A stretch of 64,000 nt of DNA from Fimenecus sp045631225 (GTDB lineage: Bacteria > Bacillota > Clostridia > Oscillospirales > Acutalibacteraceae): contig JAZQUG010000003.1 in NCBI GenBank assembly GCA_045631225.1, positions 23,372 through 87,371 of the forward strand, read 5' to 3'. Positions within the stretch are counted from its first letter, which is position 1. Every line of letters starts with the position of its first letter. The notes under the pieces were generated by a model. That model made no database searches. It saw only the letters and a list, made by a program, of their open reading frames with translations, and was not told the origin of the DNA. Made by a program: the position numbers and the translations under genes. Below are positions 7,598-15,266 of this stretch, in pieces.

Positions 7598-8986
7598 ATG
7601 GCTGATTTGAGGTTTTTTCAGATAACCGATTTGCATCACTATGCACCTGAGCTTGGTACAGAAGGTAAGGCGTTTGAGAAAATTTGTCTTTCTGACCAGA
7701 AATGTCTTAAGGAAACAGGAGCAATAATTGATGCTTACTTCGATAAAATTATTGAGGATAAGGAAACGAATATTGTATTGATTACAGGTGACGTTACCTG
7801 TAATGGTGCAAAGGAAAGCCACTTTGAACTTATTCCGAAGCTTCAGAGACTCAAAGATGCAGGAAAAAAGGTTTATCTTACAACAGGTACTCACGATTAC
7901 TATATGGAAAATGGTAACGGTACCGGTAAGGCTGAAAAATGTGTCGGTGACGAGCTTTTAACTGCAACTCGTACAGAGCGTGACGAATTGCTTGAAATCT
8001 ATCACGATTTTGGTCTTTCAGAGGCAATTTCATTACATAAACCAAGCCATTCCTATTGTGTTCAGTTGCAAGAGGGATATAGGCTTCTTTGTCTTAATGA
8101 TGATGGTGACGAATTCTTCTGTGGTTATTATGATGATTGTCTTGAATGGATAAAAGAGCAGATTGATGATGCAAAAGCTAATGGTGACTATATTTTTGCA
8201 GTTACACATCATCCTGTTTTGCCACCAACTCCTATTTATCCTCTTTTCAGTAAAAGAGATATGCTGGGTGACTATGAAAAAACATCAGAGTTCCTTGCTG
8301 ATAATGGTATTAAATTCATTTTCACAGGTCATACACATATGATGAATATTGCGAAAATGACCACCGGAAAGGGCAATGATTTATACGACATCAATACTTG
8401 CTCTGCAGTTGGTTTTCCAAATGCTATGCGAAAGGTCGTTATGACCGATACTGACGTTCAGGTTGACAGCGTTAAAATTGATAACTTCGACTGGGATTTA
8501 CAGGGCAAAACAGTTGATGAATATACAAAAGAAAACTTCTTACAGTTCCTTAATGCGATTTTCGATTCAATGGCTTACGATATTCCAAAACTTGCCGAGC
8601 TTTCAACATCATTCAGTATGACACCTGAAATGGTTTATAAAGCAGAGCCTGTGCTTGTGCCATTCGGTAAATTTCTGCAGAAAGCAACATTCCAGACAAT
8701 AGGAAAAATGTTCGGAATCAGCAAGTATGTTCACGAATCAATCAAAAACAGAAATGTAAAGGATTTCCTTTTAGAGGCTGTTACAAATGTGTTTGTCGGT
8801 GATGAACCATATGACCCATATACACCTGAATATCTTGCAGTATGGGCATTATTTAATAAACGAGTAAAGAAAATTATCAAGCCAATAAAAGGCTCAGAGG
8901 ATATAGCAAAAATCCTCGACATTATCCTTGACGGCGTGCTGTATGACGCACCACCAAGCGACTGGAAAGGAACATTCCAGAAATAA
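7598..8986 (+). CDS. Calcineurin-like metallophosphoesterase
   Basis: A 462-aa protein whose N-terminal 280 residues carry the metal-binding motifs of the metallophosphoesterase superfamily in order: TDLHH (about 10), TGDVT (about 66), TGTHD (about 96, replacing the usual GNHD), THHPV (about 205) and FTGHTH (about 245). The last 170 residues are a helical extension. It starts two bases after the transporter stop codon and is the last gene of the operon. Its substrate is unknown; these enzymes hydrolyse phosphomono- or diesters. Confidence 0.85.
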   Translation: MADLRFFQITDLHHYAPELGTEGKAFEKICLSDQKCLKETGAIIDAYFDKIIEDKETNIVLITGDVTCNGAKESHFELIPKLQRLKDAGKKVYLTTGTHDYYMENGNGTGKAEKCVGDELLTATRTERDELLEIYHDFGLSEAISLHKPSHSYCVQLQEGYRLLCLNDDGDEFFCGYYDDCLEWIKEQIDDAKANGDYIFAVTHHPVLPPTPIYPLFSKRDMLGDYEKTSEFLADNGIKFIFTGHTHMMNIAKMTTGKGNDLYDINTCSAVGFPNAMRKVVMTDTDVQVDSVKIDNFDWDLQGKTVDEYTKENFLQFLNAIFDSMAYDIPKLAELSTSFSMTPEMVYKAEPVLVPFGKFLQKATFQTIGKMFGISKYVHESIKNRNVKDFLLEAVTNVFVGDEPYDPYTPEYLAVWALFNKRVKKIIKPIKGSEDIAKILDIILDGVLYDAPPSDWKGTFQK

Positions 8987-9010
8987 ATGCAAAATGCAAA
9001 GTGCAAAATG

Positions 9011-9043
9011 AAACTCCCTACTTTGATTGGTAGGGAGTTTTTT
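9011..9043 (+). terminator. Rho-independent terminator, probably bidirectional
   Basis: A perfect 10-bp stem (9011-9020 with 9031-9040) with T residues after it on the plus strand and A residues before it. It separates the convergent phosphoesterase and DUF4375 genes. The bases just before it (ATGCAAAATGC plus AAGTGCAAAA) and the hairpin recur inverted at 12519-12585. Confidence 0.85.
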
Positions 9044-9064
9044 GATGTATTAAGAGTGCTTGAA

Positions 9065-10000
9065 TTACCTAAAATGCTTTTTATTTTCAAGAATATATGT
9101 TGTCAATTTTTTCAACAGTTCTTTTTCTGTGAAGTCATAATACTCTGCATCTTCTTTTTCAAAATTAATGCCTTTTTCTTCCATTTTATCAATATTGTTT
9201 TGAATACTATCGGTATTTTTTGGTACTTTCTTTCGTGGAAATTTATTTTCAACTTTATTTAATAAATCAATTGATTTTTCAGCACCGATTGTTTCGAGTG
9301 ATATTTTTGCTTTTTCAAAATGGTTACCATAGTAGTATAAATAGTTTGAAAAACCACCTGAATTAACTTCTTCACAAAGTTCGTTTATGTAAAAAACAAG
9401 CTTTTCCCATTTGTTAAGACAACTTAATACTTCACCATTTGCAGACATTTCATTGAGATGTGTTGAAAGTTCACTTAATAATTCATCGTCAGAAAGATTT
9501 AAAATATCAGTAATCTGCATTGTGCATTTTTCAGGTGGTAGTGGATTACCGGAGTTGAATACTTTTGAAGGTGGCACCTTACCCTCAACCAAATGCTTGT
9601 ATTTTCCCCAAACGGCTGTTAATTCACGAAAGCCTATGGATTCTTCATAATTATCAACGGTTTCAGTACAAAGTTTAATAAGATATTCCACTCCTTTTTC
9701 AGTTTCACCACTTTCGATATAATACTCTGCCATTCGAAGATAAACCGTCACTTCATCAGCAATATATTTAAAGTGTTTATGAACAACTTTTATGATAGAT
9801 AAACCTGCAGAAAAATCGCCTTTTGGATAATACACTTCTTCTGCAAGGTTGATGAGATAATCACCTGTACCAAAATACTTTTTGTATTTTGATGCACAGT
9901 GTGATAATCTGTTAGCTAATTTTTCAGCATCTTTATCTTCTTTGTATTTAGCTTGGATTTCTTCAACTTCTTTAAGAAATTTGTCAGCAACATATTCCAT
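9065..10000 (-). CDS. DUF4375 (DMP19-like) domain protein
   Basis: A 311-aa soluble protein. The first 150 residues are helical with TPR-like character. The C-terminal part (about 180-311) has the DUF4375/DMP19 signature: an INELCEEVNSGGF helix, then SNYLYYYGNHF, an IGAEKSIDLLN helix and a final YDFTEKELLKKL segment. The family is of unknown function. It begins 14 bases after the dusB stop codon, with AGAGGT upstream, so it shares the dusB transcript. Confidence 0.75.
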   Translation of the reverse strand: MEYVADKFLKEVEEIQAKYKEDKDAEKLANRLSHCASKYKKYFGTGDYLINLAEEVYYPKGDFSAGLSIIKVVHKHFKYIADEVTVYLRMAEYYIESGETEKGVEYLIKLCTETVDNYEESIGFRELTAVWGKYKHLVEGKVPPSKVFNSGNPLPPEKCTMQITDILNLSDDELLSELSTHLNEMSANGEVLSCLNKWEKLVFYINELCEEVNSGGFSNYLYYYGNHFEKAKISLETIGAEKSIDLLNKVENKFPRKKVPKNTDSIQNNIDKMEEKGINFEKEDAEYYDFTEKELLKKLTTYILENKKHFR

Positions 10001-10014
10001 AGGAAAGACCTCTT

Positions 10015-10980
10015 TTATTGATTTTCAACACATATTTTATATGCGATTTCCTGTAATTGCTCAAGTGTTTCGATAGTGCCTAATTCCTGACGATATTTTG
10101 CAGCACCATGAAGTCCTTTTGTGTACCAGCCTGCGTGCTTTCTTGCTTCCCGCATACCCACATAGTCACCTTTGTACTCACAGATTTTCTCGATATGCTT
10201 AATCATAACCCTCATTCTCTCACTGACAGGTGGGTGAGGGATTATTCTTTCATGGTCGAGATATGCGTTGATTTGTGAGAATACCCAAGGACAACCCAAA
10301 GCACCACGACCGACCATAATAAGGTCGCAGTTTGTTTCTTCAAGCATACTTGCAGCTGAAAGTCCGTCAATAATATCACCATTACCGATAACAGGAATTG
10401 AAACAGCTTTTTTCACTTCTGCAATAATATTTCTGTTTACAGGAGGTGAATACATCTGCTGTCTTGTTCTGCCGTGAATTGTAATTGCAGCTGCACCTGC
10501 ATTTTCAGCTCTTTGTGCCATTTCAACTGCATTTATTGTGTTTTCGTCCCAACCTGCACGGATTTTTACTGTAACAGGAACAGGAGAAGCATTAACAACT
10601 GCTTTCACGATTTCTTCTGCAAGCTGTGGATTTTTTGCAAGACTTGCACCACCACCATTACCTGCAATTTTCGGTGCAGGACAACCCATATTTATATCAA
10701 TAATCTGAGGATTTACTTGCATAACAGACTCAATGCTTTCAGCCATGATTTTTGGGTCGCTACCGAAAATCTGCACAGCAGCAGGGCGTTCTTCTTCGGA
10801 TAAAAACATCAAATCCTTTGACTTTCTGTCACCCATTGAAACACCTTTTGAGCTTATCATTTCGCTGACAACATAAGCAGCACCGTAACCTACACATAAT
10901 TCACGAAAAGCTCGGTCAGCAACACCTGCCATAGGTGCTAAAACGGCTTTTCCGTTTATTTCAACATTACCTATTTTCAA
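10015..10980 (-). CDS. dusB: tRNA-dihydrouridine synthase
   Basis: A 321-aa FMN-dependent TIM-barrel enzyme that reduces uridines in the tRNA D-loop. Family motifs seen are LAPMAGVADRAFR (about 15), the INMGCPAPKI stretch with the catalytic Cys (about 99), VKIRAGW, ITIHGRTRQQMY, GNGDI and MVGRGALGCPW. The length is that of DusB. The start is a TTG with an AGGGTGA site upstream. Confidence 0.93.
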   Translation of the reverse strand: MKIGNVEINGKAVLAPMAGVADRAFRELCVGYGAAYVVSEMISSKGVSMGDRKSKDLMFLSEEERPAAVQIFGSDPKIMAESIESVMQVNPQIIDINMGCPAPKIAGNGGGASLAKNPQLAEEIVKAVVNASPVPVTVKIRAGWDENTINAVEMAQRAENAGAAAITIHGRTRQQMYSPPVNRNIIAEVKKAVSIPVIGNGDIIDGLSAASMLEETNCDLIMVGRGALGCPWVFSQINAYLDHERIIPHPPVSERMRVMIKHIEKICEYKGDYVGMREARKHAGWYTKGLHGAAKYRQELGTIETLEQLQEIAYKICVENQ

Positions 10981-11112
10981 TTTCTGTCACCCTAATTGAT
11001 TTTATAGTGATAATTTTATCATAACAGGACAGTTAAAACAATAAAAAATACTGTTATTTTTCTTTTTTATGTGATACAATAAATTTAATACTTAATTTTT
11101 AAAGGTGATTTT

Positions 11113-12513
11113 ATGAAAGCATTTATGGATAAAGATTTTTTACTTTCAACTGAAACTGCGAAAGTAATTTTTGAAAATGGTGCAAAGGATACACCTATTT
11201 TTGACTGGCATTGTCATCTCTCTCCAAAGGAAATTTATGAGGACAAGCCATTTGAGAATATCACAAAGGTGTGGCTTGGTGGTGACCACTATAAATGGCG
11301 TGCTATGCGTGGCTGTGGTGTGGACGAAAAATATATCACAGGTGACGCGTCTGATTATGAAAAGTTTATGAAATGGGCTGAAAGTCTGCCATATTGTATC
11401 GGCAACCCTCTTTACCATTGGACACATCTTGAATTGCAGAGATATTTCGGCATTTATGAGCCATTGAGTCCTAAAACTGCAGATATGATTTGGGAAAAAT
11501 GTAATGAACAGATTAAAGCAGGTGGATTTACACCTCGTTCACTTATTGAAAAATCAAATGTTGCTTGTGTCTGCACAACTGATGATGCTGCTGACACTCT
11601 TGAATATCACAAATTGTTGGCTGAAGACAAGTCTTTTAAATGCAAGGTTATTCCTGCATTCCGTCCTGATAAGTCATTCCTTATTGACTCTCCTGCGTTC
11701 AAAGAGTGGATTGTTGCTATGGAAAAGGCTGCAGAAATGGAAATCAAGTCCTTTGCTGACCTTTTGACAGCTCTCGGGAAGAGAATTGCATTTTTTAACG
11801 AAATGGGTTGTCGTGCAAGTGACCATGCCCTTGAGTATTGTCCTTTTGAACCTGCTACAGATGAAGAATTAGAAGAAATCTTCGCAAAAGCACTCAATGG
11901 TGAAAAGTTCACACGGAAAGAGCTTGACCAGTACAGAACAGCACTTTTACAGTTCTTCGGTGAAAAATATGCAGAGCTCGGTTGGGCAATGGAGCTTCAT
12001 TTCGGGGCAATGAGAAACAACAATGCAAGAATGTTTAAGTCTATCGGTGCTGACACAGGTTTTGACTCTGTTCACGACCATCAGTTAGCTTATGGACTTT
12101 CACGATACCTTGACTCTCTTGATGTTAAAGGTAAATTGCCAAAAACAATTCTCTTTACACTTAATCCAAAAGACAATTATGTGCTTGGTACAATGCTTGG
12201 TAATTTCCAGAGTAGTGAAGCACAGTCAAAGATTCAGTTCGGTTCTGCTTGGTGGTTCAACGATAACTACGACGGAATGAGAGAACAGATGAAAACACTT
12301 GCAAACCTTGGTGTGCTTGGTAAATTCGTAGGTATGGTTACTGACTCACGAAGCTTCCTTTCATACCCAAGACACGAATATTTCCGTAGAATCCTCTGTG
12401 AAATTATTGGCGATTTGGTAGAAGAAGGCAAATATCCGAATGATACAGACTTCCTTTCAAAGGTAGTTGAAGATATTTCATTCAACAATTCAAAGAATTA
12501 TTTTGGTATATAA
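11113..12513 (+). CDS. uxaC: Glucuronate isomerase
   Basis: A 466-aa enzyme that isomerises glucuronate or galacturonate to fructuronate or tagaturonate, the first step of hexuronate catabolism. Family features are the FDWHCHLSP motif near residue 35, the VCTTDDAADTLEYH segment, the FRPDKSF motif, the ELHFGAMRNNN sequence around 295 and the DSRSFLSYPRHEYFRR C-terminal signature. It stands alone, about 30 kb from uxuA-uxuB-kdgK-kdgA. The ribosome binding site is AAAGGTG. Confidence 0.95.
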   Translation: MKAFMDKDFLLSTETAKVIFENGAKDTPIFDWHCHLSPKEIYEDKPFENITKVWLGGDHYKWRAMRGCGVDEKYITGDASDYEKFMKWAESLPYCIGNPLYHWTHLELQRYFGIYEPLSPKTADMIWEKCNEQIKAGGFTPRSLIEKSNVACVCTTDDAADTLEYHKLLAEDKSFKCKVIPAFRPDKSFLIDSPAFKEWIVAMEKAAEMEIKSFADLLTALGKRIAFFNEMGCRASDHALEYCPFEPATDEELEEIFAKALNGEKFTRKELDQYRTALLQFFGEKYAELGWAMELHFGAMRNNNARMFKSIGADTGFDSVHDHQLAYGLSRYLDSLDVKGKLPKTILFTLNPKDNYVLGTMLGNFQSSEAQSKIQFGSAWWFNDNYDGMREQMKTLANLGVLGKFVGMVTDSRSFLSYPRHEYFRRILCEIIGDLVEEGKYPNDTDFLSKVVEDISFNNSKNYFGI

Positions 12514-12518
12514 AATGA

Positions 12519-12544
12519 ACTCCCTACAAATTAATGTAGGGAGT
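12519..12544. terminator. Bidirectional terminator between uxaC and the SDR gene
   Basis: A perfect 9-bp stem (12519-12527 with 12536-12544) between convergent genes, with a T-rich stretch after it on the plus strand. It belongs to the same 60-base repeat as the terminator at 9011-9043, in the opposite orientation. Confidence 0.8.
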
Positions 12545-12576
12545 ATTATTTTGCGTTTTGCACTTAGCATTTTGCA

Positions 12577-13302
12577 TTATATGTTCATTCCACCATTAAC
12601 GGAAATGTTCTGTCCTGTGATAAAGTCAGCATCCTTTGATGCTAAAAATGACACAGCACCTGCAACATCTTCAGGAGTGCCGATTCTGTTAAGTGGTGTT
12701 TCTTCTTTCAAAGCATTCATTGTGTCTTCATCAAAATGGCTTGTCATATCAGTTAGGATAACACCCGGAGAAACTGAATTTACAGTAATTCCTGAAAGTC
12801 CCACTTCTTTTGCAAGGGCTTTTGTCATACCGATTAGACCTGATTTTGATGCTGAATAATGCACCTCACAAGAACCTCCTGTTTCACCCCAAATTGATGA
12901 AATGTTTATGATTTTTCCTGTTTTTCTGTTAATCATATATTTAAGAACTGCACGACTGCAATAAAATGCACCTGAAAGATTTGTTTCTATCATTCTGTGC
13001 CACATTTCGTCAGTAATATCAGTGAAAAGTGCTTGTTCAGCAATACCTGCATTGTTCACAAGGACCTGGATTTCACCAAAGTTCTTTTCAATATCCTCAA
13101 CAACAGTTTTTACAGCATTACTATCGGTAATATCAAGCTTGTATGCTTTACAATATGTACCTAATTCAGCACAAAGATTTTGTGCTTTTTCTTCAGAATT
13201 ATTGTATGTAAATGCAACCTTGTATCCGTCGTTAATAAGCCTTTTAACAATAGCAGAGCCGATTCCTTTTGCTCCACCTGTAACTAATGCAACTTTTTCC
13301 AT
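12577..13302 (-). CDS. SDR-family oxidoreductase (FabG/YmfI-like)
   Basis: A 241-aa NAD(P)-dependent short-chain dehydrogenase. The TGGAKGIG nucleotide-binding motif (residues 8-15), NNAGI, catalytic Ser in ISSIWG, YSASK and the C-terminal TGQNISVNGGMNI are visible. The SSIWG..GGSCEVHYSASK stretch resembles YmfI-type EF-P 5-aminopentanone reductases rather than classical FabG, but assignment between these close paralogues is uncertain. It is a single-gene unit with a good AAGGAAT site. Confidence 0.75.
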   Translation of the reverse strand: MEKVALVTGGAKGIGSAIVKRLINDGYKVAFTYNNSEEKAQNLCAELGTYCKAYKLDITDSNAVKTVVEDIEKNFGEIQVLVNNAGIAEQALFTDITDEMWHRMIETNLSGAFYCSRAVLKYMINRKTGKIINISSIWGETGGSCEVHYSASKSGLIGMTKALAKEVGLSGITVNSVSPGVILTDMTSHFDEDTMNALKEETPLNRIGTPEDVAGAVSFLASKDADFITGQNISVNGGMNI

Positions 13303-13368
13303 TTTATCATTCCTTTCGGATTGCTCCTATCATTGTATCATACTTTAATCACTTTTGCATTAAAATAC

Positions 13369-13397
13369 TTGAAAAATTTTCCCTGTTGGAATATAAT
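13369..13397 (+). promoter_or_regulatory. SigA-type promoter of the tRNA-Thr gene
   Basis: TTGAAA and TATAAT with a 17-base spacer, 21 bases before the tRNA. Confidence 0.75.
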
Positions 13398-13417
13398 TGT
13401 TTTCGCAAAATAAATAT

Positions 13418-13493
13418 GCTGGTGTGGCGCAGTCGGTAGCGCAACTGATTCGTAATCAGTAGGTCGACAGTTCAAATCTGTTCACCAGCTCCA
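13418..13493 (+). tRNA. tRNA-Thr (anticodon CGU)
   Basis: A complete cloverleaf: 7-bp acceptor stem GCTGGTG/CACCAGC, D-arm GCGC/GCGC, anticodon stem ACTGA/TCAGT with loop TTCGTAA (anticodon CGT), T-arm GACAG/CTGTT with loop TTCAAAT, discriminator T and an encoded CCA. It precedes the GH28 gene by 24 bases, so the two may share the promoter. Confidence 0.95.
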
Positions 13494-13517
13494 GATATAT
13501 AAGCGGAGGTTTATGTT

Positions 13518-14849
13518 ATGCTTTATTTTTATCCTGAAGATTTTGGAGCACTTGGTAATGGTGTAAATAACGACTGCGTTGCTATTCAGTCTGCTATTGA
13601 CAAGGCAGAGGAAAACGGTGGCGGTACAGTAGTTCTTACAAGTGGTAAAACATACTATTCTGATTCAATCAGAATGAAGAAAAATGTTGAATTGCACCTC
13701 CAGAAAGGCTCTCGTCTTAAGGCAACTGACAATATCGACGGATATATTCGCCCTTGCAATATGATTAATGACCCTAAAACTGCTCTTATCGGCAATCCTG
13801 TAACAGGAAAACCGTCTTTCGTGTTTATTTATGGTTATGAGGCTGATGGGTGTACAATTTCAGGTGAAGGTACAATTGATGCTAACGGCCACGCATTTGT
13901 TGAAAGAAAAGACCAATATTATGTAACAGGTAATTTTTATCCCCGTCCAACAGTTATTTATGTTGAAAAGAGTAATAACATCACATTCAAGGATGTTACA
14001 ATCGTTGATGCTCCATTCTGGACATTGCACCCTGCAGGCTGTGATGATGTTCTTATTTCTCAAATCAGAATTTTAAATTATCTTGATGTGGCAAATTCCG
14101 ACGGTATCGACCCTGACCATTGTACAAATGTAAGAATTTTAGGCTGCCATATTGAATGTGCTGATGACTGTATCTGTCTTAAAACATCAAAAGGCAATGC
14201 TGAATACGGTCCTTGTGAAAATATCATTATTGCAAACTGTACACTTATATCAACATCTGCTGCCATTAAAATCGGCACAGAGGGTGTTGGGGATTTCCGT
14301 AATGTGATTGTTGATAATTGCATTATTTCACGAAGCAATCGTGGTCTTTCAATTCAGATTCGTGACGGTGGTAATGTTGAAAATGTAACATATTCAAATT
14401 GCATTGTTGAAACTCGTCGTTTCTGTCCTGATTGGTGGGGTACAGCAGAGCCTATTGTTATTACAACCTTTAATCGTGACGAAAATACAAAGTCAGGTAA
14501 AATCAAGAATATACGTTTCCGTAATATCACCTGTAAGGGTGAAAATGGTGTACTTATTCACGGTACAGAAGAAAATATGATTGAAGATGTGACATTTGAA
14601 AATGTGAGTGTTACAATGACAAAAACATCAAAATGGGATTGTGGTCTTTACGACTTAAGACCTTGTCTTCAGTATGGTGTTGAAAAGTATAAAAACAGCG
14701 GTTTCTTTATAAGAAATGCAAAAAATGTGCTTATTGAAAAATCATCAGTACAATGGGGAAATCTCTGTGATGATTACAACAAAGCAATTGATGCAGAAAA
14801 TGCACCAAATCTTGAATTGATAAGATTTACAGGAACAGATGCACAGTAA
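13518..14849 (+). CDS. Glycoside hydrolase family 28 (polygalacturonase-like)
   Basis: A 443-aa right-handed beta-helix protein without a signal peptide, so probably cytoplasmic. GH28 catalytic motifs are present: NSDGID (about 193, first Asp), ADDCICLK (about 215, Asp pair) and the Arg-containing SIQIRDGG (about 278); the usual GHG motif appears as KIGTEG. The N-terminal FGALGNGVNND is the family's typical entry. It likely releases galacturonate from oligogalacturonides, which would feed uxaC. The ribosome binding site is GGAGG. Confidence 0.87.
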   Translation: MLYFYPEDFGALGNGVNNDCVAIQSAIDKAEENGGGTVVLTSGKTYYSDSIRMKKNVELHLQKGSRLKATDNIDGYIRPCNMINDPKTALIGNPVTGKPSFVFIYGYEADGCTISGEGTIDANGHAFVERKDQYYVTGNFYPRPTVIYVEKSNNITFKDVTIVDAPFWTLHPAGCDDVLISQIRILNYLDVANSDGIDPDHCTNVRILGCHIECADDCICLKTSKGNAEYGPCENIIIANCTLISTSAAIKIGTEGVGDFRNVIVDNCIISRSNRGLSIQIRDGGNVENVTYSNCIVETRRFCPDWWGTAEPIVITTFNRDENTKSGKIKNIRFRNITCKGENGVLIHGTEENMIEDVTFENVSVTMTKTSKWDCGLYDLRPCLQYGVEKYKNSGFFIRNAKNVLIEKSSVQWGNLCDDYNKAIDAENAPNLELIRFTGTDAQ

Positions 14850-14854
14850 AAAAT

Positions 14855-14884
14855 ATGGCGAGGTTTATACCTCGCCATTGTTGT
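14855..14884 (-). terminator. Terminator of the spoVAC-family gene (bidirectional)
   Basis: A perfect 10-bp stem (14855-14864 with 14869-14878) with a 4-base loop. On the minus strand it is followed by six T residues, so it is best placed as terminator of the gene ending at 14884; it may also stop the GH28 transcript. Confidence 0.85.
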
Positions 14885-15069
14885 TAATACAACTGAAAAA
14901 TATAACAAATTACACCGTAGATTACTGCAGCAAATGTGCCGTAAGCGATTACAGGACCTGCGATTTTGAAAATATTCGCACCCGTACCCATAATAATACC
15001 TTCGGACTTGAATTCAAGTGCAGGTGATACAACTGAATTGGCAAAGCCTGTAATGGGTACTATTGTACC
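14884..15069 (-). pseudogene. spoVAC: 3' part of a split spoVAC-family gene
   Basis: On the minus strand an open frame runs without start codon: GTIVPITGFANSVVSPALEF, then KSEGIIMGTGANIFKIAG and PVIAYGTFAAVIYGVIC, ending at a TAA (14884). This is the C-terminal half of the SpoVAC/SpoVAE membrane protein family, which forms the spore dipicolinic acid channel. From ITGF onward there are 56 codons. The missing N-terminal half lies at 33662-33935 in the same orientation, ending in GTIVP. Joined at the shared CCCA the two give a complete 147-aa protein. The GTIVP-encoding bases here (15055-15069) probably belong to the element's attachment arm. The gene is therefore interrupted rather than decayed. 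Confidence 0.85.
15054..15069. other. Left attachment junction of the integrated element
   Basis: TGGGTACTATTGTACC here matches TGGGAACGATGGTGCC at 33662-33677 in 12 of 16 positions, with identical TGGG at the edge. To the left, host spoVAC sequence continues; to the right, the frame becomes unrelated. A GGTACAATA arm occurs here and again (minus strand) near 15114, as direct repeats typical of serine-integrase attP arms. Confidence 0.65.
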
Positions 15070-15186
15070 TAAAACGCACCTCGTGTAAATCCCTTGATTT
15101 TACGTGGTTTATTGTACCATAAATACAACTAAAAGTCATCACTAAAACTTTAGGAAATTCAAGGCAAAATTATTTATTTTTCATAT

Positions 15187-15216
15187 TTGACGAATTATAG
15201 TGCTATATTGTATAAT
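15187..15216 (+). promoter_or_regulatory. SigA-type promoter of the ECF sigma gene
   Basis: TTGACG and TATAAT with an 18-base spacer, about 50 bases before the sigma factor ATG. The stretch 15070-15186 contains attachment-arm repeats and a 45-base sequence (15131-15171) that recurs at 21549-21590. Confidence 0.7.
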
Positions 15217-15266
15217 GTTGTCGAATTATTGAGTCAGGGTTGAAATATTACTTTTGAGGTGGAAAG

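Noticed and set aside
13518..14849. Part of the integrated element
   Set aside because: The GH28 gene lies outside the left junction and fits the host pectin/uronate pathway.
14884..15069. Plain pseudogene of a sporulation gene
   Set aside because: The frame is intact and the missing half lies 18.6 kb away in matching orientation with a shared junction.
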